Source: Panulirus ornatus (Eukaryota; Arthropoda; Malacostraca; Decapoda; Palinuridae). From it: a DNA stretch of 64,000 nucleotides. The stretch covers positions 1,873,501-1,937,500 of the forward strand of contig NC_092265.1 of assembly GCF_036320965.1 (NCBI RefSeq), read 5' to 3'. Shown here piece after piece: positions 21,220-34,300 of this stretch (its first letter is position 1; the number at the start of each line of letters is the position of its first letter). The translations under genes and the position numbers were made by a program. Under the pieces are notes generated by a model. It saw nothing but the letters and a program-made list of their open reading frames with translations. It was not told the origin of the DNA and made no database searches.

Positions 21220-22369
21220 TATATTTCAATCCGGACTTTCAAACTTTCCCTCGTCGTTAGGTGTCACAAGCAACATATATTGTCCATAGTCTAGTATATC
21301 TTAATCCAGAAATAACTATTGAATGAATATCTTTGCATTAACACAATAATGAGGCTAAATATGGAATCATGTTAAACTGTAGTCTGACTTATAAGACAAC
21401 ATATCATCAACTTTGTGTGCTTAAGTGATACAATAATAAACTGCCATGAAAACAATGCGAATGAAGCGAACTATAATATCGTTCTTTCACTTCATGTAAA
21501 TAGTTCGTTATAAGAGCTAAAAAATAAAAATTTCCTGCACATGATGAAGCACGATAGATCTACCGCTGAACAGGATTGAGGCAACTCACCGCCGGTTATA
21601 ACCTTCCTCGCTGATGCTTACACTGCCACTGATCCCACTACTCAATCTCGCGTCGGTTGCCGCAAGTTCAGATAAATATGATACCAAACTTACGGAACCA
21701 CCGTCTGTTACTGGAAGTTATCATGCATTACTGAAGTTCGTGTTACCAAATAGTTTAGGTAATATACGTAAATTTATAACTAGATTCCCAGGAGGCAGTA
21801 ATATATGTGTAAATGGACACCACATACCTGAACCTCTTCTTTTCCTATCGTCCCAGATCTTCATCTATCTGTTATCAGAGTCCTCGTTAAGTCCGATAAC
21901 CGAAGCTATCTTACTTAAAGAATAAATAATTAATAGGCCACGAAGTCCAGCTAACCACAGTTCAAACGTTAAATTCAGAGCTAAAGTGTAATGTTTTGTC
22001 GCTATTAGTTGTAAATAGTGTAAAGCAAACATAGTTTATATGTGGTGATTGTGCAGTTTAACTTATTTCATGGTGCGAGTCTTAACGAGCTTTACAGGGA
22101 TAACATCATGAAATCTTCAAACGTAACCGTATTAAGAATATACGAGAACAATTTCTAGTAGCTCTTGCGATTTTTCATGGGACAATTATTTGTGAACTTT
22201 AATACGGTATTTTCATTATCTTGTTATATTTTGTTACTATTTTTGAATTACTACACTTATGCCGCATCATATTTCACTCATATCAAAAGTGCAATTTTCC
22301 CATATCAAACGGGACCATAATTTCTTGGAAGTTATGTTAAATCTATAGTTCCATTTCATATGGGAAAGT

Positions 22370-22372
<3 letters not shown>
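21220..22372. other. No recognised gene
   Basis: AT-rich single-copy-looking DNA. Open frame 21614-21925 (103 codons) has no recognised homology. Confidence 0.4.

Positions 22373-22437
<65 letters not shown>
22373..22437. repeat. (TA)n microsatellite, about 65 bp
   Basis: Directly abuts the 5' truncation point of the next LINE copy. Confidence 0.97.
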
Positions 22438-22439
<2 letters not shown>

Positions 22440-23296
22440 GATCATCGAGGATGTAAGGCATGTGTAGGAGTAAGAAGAGAGGAAAGTGATTGGTTCTCAG
22501 TGAATGTTGGTCTGCGGCAGGGGTGCGTGATGTCTCCATGGTTGTTGAATTTGTTTATGGATGGGGTTGTTAGGGAGGTGAATGCAAGAGTTTTGGAGAG
22601 AGGGACAAGTATGCAATCTGTTCTGGATGAGAGGGCTTGGGAAGTGAGTCAGTTGTTGTTCGCTGGTAGTGGCTGATTCGGGTGAGAAACTGCAGAAGCT
22701 GGTGACTGAGTTTGGTAAAGTGTGTGAAAGAAGAAAGCTGAGAGTAAATGTGAATAAGAGCAAGGTTATTAGGTACAGTAAGGTTTAGGGACAAGTCAGT
22801 TGGGAGGTAAGTTTGAATGAAGAAAAACTGGAGGAAGTGAAGTGTTTTTGATATCTGGGAGTGGATTTGGCAGTGGATGGAACCATGGATGCGAAAGTGA
22901 GTCACAGGGTGGGGGAGGGGGCGAAAGTTCTGGGAGCGTTGAAAAATGTGAAAGGCGAGAACATTATCTTGGAAAACAAAAATGGGTATGTTTGAAGGAA
23001 TAGTGGCTCCAACAATGTTATATGGTTGCGAGGCATGGGCTATAGATAGAGTTGTGAGGAGGAGAGCGGATATGTTGGAAATGTGATGTTTGAGGACAAT
23101 ATGTGGTGTGATGTGATTTGATCGCGTAAGCAATGAAAGGGTAAGAGAGATGTGTGGTTATAAAAAGAGTGTGATTGAGACAGCAGAAGAGGGTGTTTTG
23201 AAATGGTTTGGTCACATGGAGAGAATGAGTGAGAAAAGATTGACAAAGAGGATGTATGTGTCAGAGGTGGAGGGAACGAGAAGTGGGAGACCATTT
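22440..23296 (+). mobile_element. RTE-type LINE, truncated at both ends; RT core deleted
   Basis: Starts in the RT palm ([37 protein letters not shown]) and runs through the post-RT domain. At about 22660 a deletion turns the catalytic FADDTA into FAGSG plus a stop. Further frameshifts follow. Ends at 23296 without a 3'UTR. Confidence 0.88.
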
Positions 23297-23317
23297 GTAT
23301 GATATATATATGAAATG

Positions 23318-24707
23318 ACAACCCCCTCCCCCGCATGCACGGAAGGTAGCGCTAGGAAAAGACAACAAAGGCCACATTTATTCACAATCAGTCTCTAGCT
23401 GTCATGTATAATGCACCGAAACCACAGCGCCCTTTCCACATCCAGGCCCCACACAACTTTCCATGGTTTACCCTAAACGCTTCACATGCCCTGGTTCAAT
23501 CCATTGACAACACGTTAATCCCAGTATACATCGTTCCAATTCACTCTATTCCTTGCCGCCTTTCACCCTCCTGCATGTTCAGGCCCCGATCGCTCAAAAT
23601 CCTTTTCACTCCATCTTTCCACCTCCAATTTGGTCTCCCACTTCTACTCGTTCCCTCCACCCACCTCTGACACATATATCCTCTTTGTCAGTCTTTCCTC
23701 ACTCATTCTCTCCATGTGACCAAAACATTTCAAAACACCTTCTGCTCTCTCAACCACAATGTTTTTATTACCACACATCTCTCTTACCCCTTTATTACTT
23801 GCTCGATCAAACCACCTCACACCACAAACATCTCATTTCCAACACATCCACTCTCCTCCACACAAGTCTATCTATAGCCCATGCCTCGCAACCATATAAT
23901 GTTGTTGGAACCACTATTCCTTCAAACATATCCATTTTTGCTTTCCGAGATGATGTTCTCGCCTTCCACACATTTTTCAACGCTCCTAGAACTTTTGTCC
24001 CCTCCCTCACCCTGTGACTCACTTCCACTTCCATGTTTCCATCCACTGCCAAATCCACTCCCAGATATCTAAAATGCTTCACTTCCTCCAGTTTTTCTCC
24101 ATTCAAACTTACCTCTCAATTGACTTGTCCCTAAACCCTACTTTACCTAATAACCTTGCTCTTATTCACATTTACTCTCAGCTTTCTTCTTTCACACACT
24201 TTACCAAACTCAGTCACCAGCTTCTGCAGTTTCTCACCCAAATCTGCCACTATTGCTGTATCATCAGCAAACAACAACTGACTCACTTCCCAAGCCCTCT
24301 CATCCAGAACAGATTGCATACTTGCCCCTCTCTCCAAAACCTTGCATTCGCCTCCCTAACAACCCCATCCATAAACAAATCAAACAACCATGGAGACATC
24401 ATGCACCCTTGCCGCAAACCAACATTCACTGAGAACCAATCACTTTCCTCTCTTCCTACTCGTACACATGCCTTACATCCTCGATAAAAACTTTTCACTG
24501 CTCCTAGCAACTTGCCTCCCACACCATATACTCGTAATACCTTCTGCAGAGCATCTCTAACATCTCTGTCATATGCCTACATACAAATCCATCTGTTTTA
24601 CTAAGTATTTCTCACATACATTCTTCAAAGCAAACACCTGATCTACACATCCTCTACCACTTCTGAAACCACATTGCTCTTCCCCAATCTGATGCTCTGT
24701 ACTGTGA
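23318..24707 (-). mobile_element. RTE-type LINE, minus-strand copy lacking RT motif A
   Basis: Minus strand: [15 protein letters not shown] start at 24707, [40 protein letters not shown], then [12 protein letters not shown]. Next come YLGVDLAVDG, LYGCEAW and the 3'UTR near 23318-23560. A deletion near 24570 removes the AFMDLEKA segment with the first catalytic Asp. Several frameshifts. Confidence 0.9.
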
Positions 24708-24732
24708 ATAAAGAAGAAAGATATTCATATAA

Positions 24733-25770
24733 ATTGAGAGGTAAGTTTGAATGGAGAGAAACTAGAGGAAGTGAAGTGTTTTAGATATCTGGGAGTGGAT
24801 TTGGCAGTGGATGGAACCATGGAAGAGGAAGTAAGTCACAGGTGGGGTTGGCAGTGAAGGATCTGGGAGCATTGAAGAATATGTGGAAGGTGAGAACGTT
24901 ATCTCGGAGAACAAAAATGGGTATGTTTGAAGGAATGGTGGTTCCAACAATGTTATATGGTTGTGAGGCATGGGCTATAGATAGGGTTGTGCAGAGGAGG
25001 GTGGATGTGTTGGAAATGAGATGTTTGAGGACAATATGTGGTGTGAGGTGGTTTGATCGAGTAAGTAATGAAAGGGTGAGAGAGATGTATGGTAATAAAA
25101 AGAGTGTGGTTGAGAGAGCAGAAGAGGGTGTATTGAAATGGTTTGTTCACATGGAGAGAATGAGTGGGGAAAGATTGACAAAGAGGATATATGTATCAGA
25201 GGTGGAGGGAACGAGGAGACGTGGGAGACCAAATTGGAGGTGGAAGGATGGAGTAAAAAAGATTTTGAGTGATCATGGCCTGAACATATATGAGGGTGAA
25301 AGGTGCGCAAGGAATAGAGTGAATTGGAACGATGTGGTACACCAGGGTCAACGTGCTGTCAATGGATTGAACCAGGGCATGTGAAGCATCTGGGGTAAAC
25401 CATGGACAGTTTTGAGGGGCCTGGATGTGGGAGCTGTGGTTTTGGTGCATTACACATGACAGCTAGAGACTGAGTGTGAACAAATGTAGCCTTTTGTCCT
25501 TTCCTAGCGCTACCTCGCAGGGAGAGGGGGGATGCTATCTCGTGTGGTAGGGTGGCGATGGGAATGAATAATGGCAGCAAGTATGAATTATGTACATGTG
25601 TATATATGTATATGTCTATGTATGTATATATATGTATAAGTTAAAATGTATAGGTATGTAAATGTGCATGTGTGGACATGTATGTGCATGTGTATGTGCG
25701 TGGGTTGGGCCATTCTTTCGTCTGTTTCCTTGCACTACCTTGCTAATGCGGGAGGCAGTGACAAAGTATA
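24733..25770 (+). mobile_element. RTE-type LINE, 5'-truncated copy with intact C-terminal frame
   Basis: Open frame 24842-25384 carries [51 protein letters not shown] and [18 protein letters not shown] to a natural stop. The 3'UTR and tail (CTAATGCGGGAGGCAGTGAC) end in an AAT-rich stretch. Confidence 0.9.
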
Positions 25771-25799
25771 ATCATAATAATGGTAATAGTAATAATAAT

Positions 25800-26370
25800 G
25801 GGAGACCAAATTGGAGGTGGAAAGGTGGAGTGAGAAAGATTCTGAGTGATCGGGGCCTGAACATGCAGGAGGGTGAAAGGCGTGCAAGGAATAGAGTGAA
25901 TTGGAATGAAATGGTATACCGGGGTCGACATGCTGTCAATGGATTGAACCAGGGCATGTGAAGCGTCTGGGGTAAACCATGGAAAGTTTTGTGGGGCCTT
26001 GATGTGGAAAGGGAGCTGTGGTTTTGGTGCATTATATATGACAGCTAGAGACAGAGTGTGAATGAATGTGGCCTTTGTTGTCTTTCCCTAGCGCTACCTT
26101 GCAAACATGTGGGGGGAGGGGGTTGTCATTTCATGTGTGGCGGGTTGGCGATGGGAATGAATAATGGCAGACAGCATGAATTATGTACATGTGTATATAT
26201 GTTTATGTCTGTGTGTATATATATGTATACGTTGAGATGTATAGGTATGTATCTGTGCATGTGTGGACGTGTATGTATATACATGTGTATGTGGGTGGGT
26301 TGGGCCATTCTTTCGTCTGCTTCCTTGCACTACCTCGCTAACGTGGGAGACAGCGACAAAGTATAATAAA
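25800..26370 (+). mobile_element. RTE-type LINE, short 3' copy
   Basis: Begins at GGGAGACCAAATTGGAGGTG (RPNWRWK), has the last 50 codons, the full TATG-rich 3'UTR and the tail CGCTAACGTGGGAGACAGCG ending in AAAGTATAATAAATA. Lies in tandem with the preceding copy, separated by a short AAT repeat. Confidence 0.9.
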
Positions 26371-26397
26371 TATATAATGAATATATATTTATCCATT

Positions 26398-28188
26398 CTT
26401 GGCGCCACTGCCCCACAGGAAGCAGCATCGCCAACCCCTATGACAGCGAGGTAGCACCAGGAAACATATGGGGAAAGGCCACATCTGCTCACATCCATTC
26501 TTCAGCTGTCATGTGTAATGCACCAAAACCACAGCTTCCTATTCATAACCATGCCCCACAGACCTTTCTGTGGGTCACCTCATATGCTTCACATGCCCTG
26601 GTTCAGTCCATTGACAGCACATCGACTCTTGTAAACCACATCCTTTGAATTCACCGTATCCTGTGCATGCCGTCCCCTCTCCTTATCACTCAAAAAAATT
26701 TGTCACTCCATCCTCCCATCTCCAATTTATCTTCCCGGTTCTCCTTGTTTCCTCCACTTCTGACATATATCCTGTTTGCCAACTATTATTCTATCATTCC
26801 CTCTGAATGTCCAAACCATTTCAGCACACCCTCTACAGTGCTCTCAGCCACACTTTTTATCACCACACTTCTATCTTACCCTTTTGTTACTAACTTGATC
26901 AAACTACCTTCACTGCACATCCTTGTCTATAACATCCAAATGATAATGTTGGGACTAGATATCTTCAGGCATACCCATTTTTGCCCCCCCAACAATGATT
27001 TCTCTTTCCAGACACTCAGTGCTCCTACAACAATCACCCCTTTGTCCAATCTATGACTCATTTCCACTTCCATGGTTCCATTTGTTGCCATGTCCATTCC
27101 CAGGTATCTAAGTACTTTGTTTCCTACATTTTTCCTCTTTTCAAACTCGCACCCCAAAATAACCTGTCCCTCAACTCTGCTAAACCTAATAACCTTGGTT
27201 TTAGTCACAATTACTCTCAACTTCCACCTTTCCAGGCCCAGTCACCAACTTCTGCAGTTTCACACCTGAATTTGCCACAAGTGCTGTATCATCAGCAGCA
27301 ACAACTGACTTACTTCCCAGGCCCTCTCATCTCCAACAGACTGCATGCATAACTCACACATTTACCTCCCTTACCATCCCATCCATAAGCAAGCGACCAT
27401 GGTGACATCACACATCCCTGCTGCAGAATAATCTTCCCATGGAACAATTCATTCTCCTCTAAATCCATAAATGCCACCTACACATCCATGTTTCTCTAAG
27501 TATTTCTTGCATACATTCTTCAAAGCAAACACCTGATCTGTACATCCGCTACTACTTCTCAAAACACAATGTTCTTCCCTAATCTGCTGTTTTTGTACAT
27601 GCCTTCCCTCTCAATCACCACCCTCCCATACAACTTTCCAAGTACACAACAAACTTATTATACCTCTGAAGTTTGAACACTCACCTTTATCCCTATTGCC
27701 TTTATAGAAAGGCACCATACATTCATTCCACCAATCCTCAGGTATTTCACCATAATCCATGCATACAATGAAAATCCTAACCCTGACCCAAACACCCTAC
27801 ATCTGCCACTCTATCACCATACATTCATCAATACTTCAAAATATTCACTCCAACTCCTCCTTACTTCGTCACTACCTGTTGTCACTTCCCTTTTGCCTCC
27901 TTTACCGATGTTCCTGGTTGTTCTCTTGTTTTTCCCTACTTTATTAATCTCTCTTTCAAAACAACCTATATTCCCTAAAGTTTACTGATACTTGTTCACC
28001 CCAACTCTCGTTTGCCTTCTTTTTCAACTCGTGCACCTCCTGCCACTTTCTTATACAACCCCTGATTATGTACACTCCTTTGCTGTAAGTAATGCCCATA
28101 TGCCTCCTTCTTCTCTTTCATTAGTGATTTTACTTCTTCATCCCGCCACTTGCTATCATTTCTAATCTGCCAACCTCCTACCTTTTGC
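26398..28188 (-). mobile_element. RTE-type LINE, older minus-strand copy, linker to 3'UTR
   Basis: Minus strand from 28188: GGWQIRNDSKWRDEEVKSLM and KEKKEAYGHYLQQ (the linker between endonuclease and RT), then decayed RT and post-RT regions, ending in the 3'UTR at about 26400-26560. More diverged than the other copies. It is the only copy here extending upstream of the RT. Confidence 0.82.
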
Positions 28189-28778
28189 ATGTCACATGTT
28201 CAGGCCTTGATCACTCAAAATCTTTTTCACTCTAACCTTTCATTTCCAATTTGGTCCCCCCTGTTCTTGTTCCCTCCACATCTGACATATGTATACAATC
28301 TTTGTCAACCTTTCCTCAACTATTCTCTCAAGATGTTTAAACCATTTCAGCACACTTTTTAATCTCTCAACCACACTCTTTTTATTACCACACATTTCTT
28401 TTACCTTTCATTACTTACCAATCAAACCACCTCATCACATAACCTTAAACATGGAATTTCCAACACATCCACCCTCCTCCATACAGCTTTATCTGCAGTC
28501 CATGCCTCGCATCCATATAATATTGTTAGGACTACTATTTCTTCAAACATACCCATTTTTTGCTCTCCGAGATAACATTCTCTCTTTCCACATATTCTTC
28601 AGCACTCCTAGAACGTTTGCCCACTCCCCCACCCTATGACTCCCGTTCACTTCCATGGTTCCATTTGCTGCCTTGTCCATTACCAGGTATCTAAAACACT
28701 TCACTTCAATTTTTGTCCACTCAAATTCACACCCCAACTAAACTGTCTCACTCCTGCTAAACCTAATAATACATGTTT
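28189..28778 (-). mobile_element. RTE-type LINE, second old minus-strand copy
   Basis: Contains FRYLVMDKAANGTMEVNGSH, LGVLKNMWKERMLSRRAKNG and a decayed region ending at the RPNWRWK/EQGLN end. Abuts the preceding copy in the same orientation. Confidence 0.82.
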
Positions 28779-30931
28779 GATGGAGTATACTAGTTTTTTT
28801 CTGAAAAACAATCTTCTAAAATAGAGGTGAATCTTAGTAAATAGTAGTTAGTAGGTATCTACTGACCAGGTATAATGTTGGTACTATCCACCTAAGTATC
28901 GGAAGGGTTAGTGATAGCTGCGTTGTGAGCCAGCACGTCAGTGGTTGTCAAGTTGCACTCTTTTGACTCATGTAGCTGTCTTTTCTTTCTGCCTCACCCA
29001 CAATAGGATTGCTGGCACTCTGTCAACAAAAATACAATCTCCCCTGCAGTGCTAGCTCTCCCTTTTGGCAAAATAGGAGCACAAGGCAGAAGTAGTAGGT
29101 AGTAGTATTAAGTGGAAACGTTAGGTAGAAGTAGGTAGGAACATAAATTGGGAGCATTAGGTAGACTTAGTAGGTTGGAAAGTTTGGCAAGAACATTAGG
29201 TTAACAAATTATGTAGAAGCAGTTGGTAGGAACAATAAGTAGGAGCCTCTGAATACACTGTGCTAGAGTTGCCCTCTGCCTGTAGCCTGTTAAGGGTGAG
29301 GCATTAAAGGCTACGAAACGGCACTGAAGTTCACCATATCATTTGCTGGATATCCGTTGAACATTTGCTTGCTAGTACAGTATAAGTGCACCAGGTCTTG
29401 ACAGATGGTTCATCTCTACCACTTATTTTCTTTTAATTTTGTAATTATTTGCATAATAATGGGTTCATAAGTTAGGTAAGAAAATACTTAAGTTTCTAAC
29501 TCTCAATCATGCATCACTAAGCACAAATTTTTGGAAAATATTTTTTCTTTTCATGTAGCATGTGCAATCATCCAATGTGACCTAATATCTATGATTTTGT
29601 TGGACTAGACATATGCATCTAATATGAAAAGTATTTTTTTAATATCATTTCAATGATGAATGAATGTAATATTCTCTTTGTAACCTCAGTTGTTTCATAT
29701 AAATTTTTTATATACTTAAATATAGGTCCAGAAGGCAACCCCCTTACATAATGGGTTTCATCTGCTTCACTTACAATGTCCAGGAATATAACTCCATTGC
29801 ATCAGGGCACAAATATGTGCTCAAACAAAATCAGATATAATGTCAACAAAAATATCTATAAGAAAGAAGGCTTTCAATTGGATGTTTTCCGTAGGATTGG
29901 CATCCAAGGTGGATGGATCTCTTTCCCACCAAAACCACTGTGTTACTACTGATGCAGGCATCTGCGGGATTAGATGTGGGGCGTTTGCAACAAACACTTC
30001 GTTCTCAGGTTAAAGCCTTGGTGGCAGGAACACATGCAGGCAGCTAATGAGAACAGTGGCCAAAATAATACTTGTAAAACAGAGAGAGGGCAAGCAACTT
30101 CATGGAGTACAGGAAAGGATAGATGGAGAGGTAATACCCACAGAATCAATGAAATGGAAGGCTATACAACACACTCAGCTTGGGAAGCCATCTTTCAAAT
30201 GATTATGTGAGGTTTCCAAGACAGAATGGCAAGTATGGTTATGCCTAAGAGGTTTACATAAGTACAGGTTGAACTGTGGAAGAATGAGTATTCCGGAATG
30301 GTGTTTGTGTGGGAGGCATGTAAAGACAGGTATAAGTGGAGACTCTTTTGCTGTGACCACCCCCTTGGTGGGAGTTCCCAGAAGGAAAGGGTATCAGAGA
30401 TATACACAGATAGAACTGTGGTTTTGAAACTGAACAGTAGGAAAGTAACGTGATGCTTAGAAAGACATACAAGTTACTGGATTACTGGTTCCCCATTTTG
30501 AGATGTTGCACTGGTTTGATCTGAGAAGGGAAATATGTTCAATACGAGGAGCAGTCACTTGTTTCAGGGTTGGTTTGACTGTTACCAGAATATGTAGCTA
30601 TTGGTTTAAGCATTAATATCTTATAAACTCTTTTTCTCATTCATTTGGTCTACTGGGCCACAATAAATGATATCACATGGTCCATGGCTGCAAAACGGAG
30701 CTACTCAAACATAATAAGAATGAAGAATTGGGATAGGAAAAATTGTGGCATGAAAATTCTGAAAAATTAAGTAATATTAACTGTTGCCTGATATTGTCCT
30801 AGAATATGTTAAAAAATCATTTAACATGATTGTTATGTTGTAATAGCCACTGACACTGAATAATCAGTGAGAAAGCTATACATACAGATCCTTTCCTTTG
30901 ACAACCATATATATAAAGTTAGGTGCTTTTT
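28779..30931. other. Region downstream of METTL3, no recognised gene
   Basis: 28830-29245 contains diverged short repeats of GTAGGAACATTAG type. Open frame 29974-30210 (78 codons) has no recognised homology. Confidence 0.5.
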
Positions 30932-30937
30932 TTTATT
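30932..30937 (-). promoter_or_regulatory. Candidate METTL3 polyadenylation signal
   Basis: First clear AATAAA on the minus strand, about 285 nt after the METTL3 stop codon. A 3'UTR of roughly 300 nt (31221 to about 30910) is therefore inferred; no transcript evidence is available here. Confidence 0.4.
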
Positions 30938-31221
30938 CTTTCTCAAAAGAATGAGGTTATAAAATTGTGGACAAAAACTTCAATAATGTATTCTGCCTAG
31001 TCAGTAAAGAAATATTTCAAAAATCCTGTTACCTATTATGGATAATTTTCATACATAAAGTCTCATCAATTTCATATGACCTTCCCAAAAACATGATCCA
31101 CAGCCAATGAAAGACAGTTTAAACACTTGTTCAACACTGATTTACAATGACCATGTTATAACATATTTCATTTACACTTTGGATTATAGTGTTGTTTGCT
31201 CCAATGAAGCTTATAGTACGA

Positions 31222-31336
31222 TCATTTTTGTGAAGGTGGCTTCCGGCATATGCCATCTGGGTATCGTTCCTTGAAAGCTTTCACAAGATCTTCCTCCAGG
31301 AGATTGACACCTTCTAACTGATTTCCAAGAGTGACC
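31222..31336 (-). CDS. METTL3: METTL3 coding exon 11 (terminal)
   Basis: Encodes residues 526-563, [19 protein letters not shown] then FKERYPDG and a short basic tail, ending in TGA at 31224-31222. Acceptor ATTTGCAG. Length and sequence match the C-terminus of animal METTL3. Confidence 0.96.
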
Positions 31337-34300
31337 CTGCAAATAATAATATTACAAGAATAGGTATATATAAAAATAAGAGTTTAGAAGAAAGAAAAAC
31401 TGTTTCTCTCTGAGTTGGTGCCCTAGAAGCCTGAAAGAATCTCTATGATTTCCAGTGTTGGAAACCTCTAAACCCTTACCCTACACTTGTATCCAAACAG
31501 TATTAGCAGCTAAAGCCTGCACCAGGAGTGTTCCACTTCACGCAACAGTCACTACCTCAGTGAATCATCATCCTACTGGCTGGCTTCAGAACAAGGATGG
31601 CACTGCGACAGTCAGTTTATAAATCATCCCTTCATCCTGTGATAAGCATCGTAGTCCTGCCCATCATCACATGAAGAATTTAAGCTTCCTGCCTGTGTTT
31701 AAATTCCCAGCTGGTGTTTGCTTCCACAACTATCCATAGCTGTCGCTAGCAGAATATTACCACTAGCTTTTCTATCTGAAGGGTAGGATTCTAAACAGAA
31801 AGCTTCAAAAATTTAAGAATCTTAATCTTCAGTAACAATTCAAAAGGTTCCAAAACAATTCAATTCTGTCTGAGTAGATGCAAGAATATTATGAAGCAAA
31901 TTACAGGCACATGCTTCCCAAAATTTCAAGCTACAAAAGTGTTTGGGAAAACCCATACACGTGTTTTAAAAGTCAGTGCTTTGACAATAAGCTCCTGACC
32001 CAAGGATAAGGTGATCTGGGAACACTGTTAAATCAACCAAACGGAACTACGCAAATGAATTTCTGACACCAGGAAAATCTCCTCTATTTGGGGCTGCCAA
32101 TTCAGTAAATCCTTAAAAGTCAGTTTTGGGTAGAACTCTCTGAAAAGATAGTTATGGGGAATTCTCCCCAGGAGATTTACCGGTGAAAAGATGTGCACCT
32201 GGTTCCAACAATTACCACAAATATAGCAACCGTTGCCAATCCCATGTCAAAACATACAAACATATACATGCACATTCATTATCCATTCCCAGCACCACCC
32301 TGCCTCACAGGAAACAGCATGAAGACTAAACATTTACAGTTTCCTATTTTTTCAGTCAGTCCTAAATTATACTTACTGACACCAGATATTTTCAGCAAAC
32401 CTAACAACAAGTTCATTATAACCAACATAGATACAACTGACAAGCAAAAGCATGAAGCACACTAACCAATTTGGCTGAACATTATGGGGTCGACCAAACA
32501 ATTCCAATTTTCGAGTGCCTGGTGAGAGACGCTCAATTATGCCATAAATTTCATCAGGCTTATGGCTGGTGGCTCGCACTTCCGCTACAATGACATCTCC
32601 ATCCAGGCCTCGATTTATCTTTGGGTTTCCTTTCATACCTACCTATTATAAAAAATGAAGAATTTAGTATGGTGAAAATTTGTTGTTTTTTTGCACAATA
32701 ACATTTATTGTTTTCAACAATATTCAATAGTTTTAATGATTTATGTCTTAAGTATTCAAATCATCATACAGCAAGCAAAAGAGTAAATATGTTTTGACAT
32801 TTACTGATTATAAATTCCTAAGATAAGGATGTGATCTGGATTTGCGGTGCTCACTAAGTAGGTTCTCTGTGTACAGAGTGTTGCTCTTAGATCCCTTGCA
32901 TTTCTTATTAACAAGCTCTGAATAGAAAATGTACAAATATTACATTTAGCAAACCTTCACAAAAAGATTATATATTACCCCTGCGTTTGTCATTTACAAA
33001 CATTAAAGAGAGAGCTGTACTAATATCACAACAAGCAAACTTCATCCTCACCCATCTCAATCAGGCTGCACTTATAACCACACCTTTCTCTTACATTTTT
33101 AATATAATCAATCCTCTTCACACCTCATATCATTTTCCGACATTTCACTTCCGACACAAAACTCGACAATTTCTCTGGTAACAAAAATGGGAAACAAAAT
33201 TTGTCTGCCAGGAACCAAGGCCTAGTGTGAAAGGTTCCATGAAATTTACAATGAAGGAATAGGAACATCTAATGAAGATGCACCCATCACTAATACTTGA
33301 AGCCTTGAAACAAAACTGCTGACACTCTCACTCAGCTCCTAAAACACCTACCTCTCTTCCTTAGTCCTCTTATTTTCAGGTACTTAGGCACATGAAAGTA
33401 ATCATCCACCTCTTGTAATCCACTTTCATTTTCACCAACATAAGTCTGGAGCTCACGTCCTTACACTATTACACACATTTTCACATCTTCAGTAGCAGCA
33501 ATTTCTCCTTCCTTAGCTCTTGCCCTCATGCTAATCCCAAAGCATTCTTACCCCTCCTATTTTGCTCTTTCAATGAAAGCTCGAACATCTAGGTTCCTCT
33601 CCTCAAACATACTTCTTATTTTTCCCTTCTCATAAATACATAAATGTATGTAACTCACACAAATACATATCACAGGAGATATGGAATATGGGATGTATAA
33701 AATCACAGATGAAAAACCATAAGTTGTGGGGCCTGGATGTGGATAGGGAGCTGTGGTTTTGGTGCATTACACTCGACAGCTAGAGACTGTGAATGAATGC
33801 GGCCTTTTTTGTCTGTTTTCCTGGCGCTAACTCGCTGAAGCAAGGGGTAGCAATGCTGTTTCCAGTGGGATGGGGTATGCCAGGAATGGATGAAGGCAAG
33901 CCAGTATGAATATATACATGTGTATATATGTATATGTCTCTGTATGTATGTATATGTGTATATGTTGATATGTATATGTATGTATACATGCCTGTACGGG
34001 CGTTTATGTATATGTATGTGTATATGAGTGAATGGGCCAGTTTTTCTTTGTTTCATGGTGCTACCTTGCTGACACGGGAAACAGCGATCAAGTATAACAA
34101 TGAAAAAAATGTTTACATGTATGTAAAATAACATCATACTTGGAAAATAACCATAATCATCATATACATACAAAAGTAATGAGCTGCCATGCCATTAGGC
34201 AAGGCCCTCCCCCTTCAAACCAACACCCCTAAACCAATACTGAGGAAAATATACATATTTTTTTTTTGTAGGTGTTTTCTTATGTAACATGATATGGAAA

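Noticed and set aside
21614..21925. 103-codon open frame
   Set aside because: No recognised homology, no splice context, AT-rich surroundings; length is within chance for this window.
23404..24487. Ser/His/Pro-rich long frames opposite the LINE coding strand (also at 37585-38302, 47744-48196, 51533-52211, 53916-54483)
   Set aside because: Antisense shadows of the RTE protein frame; they recur in every copy for that reason.
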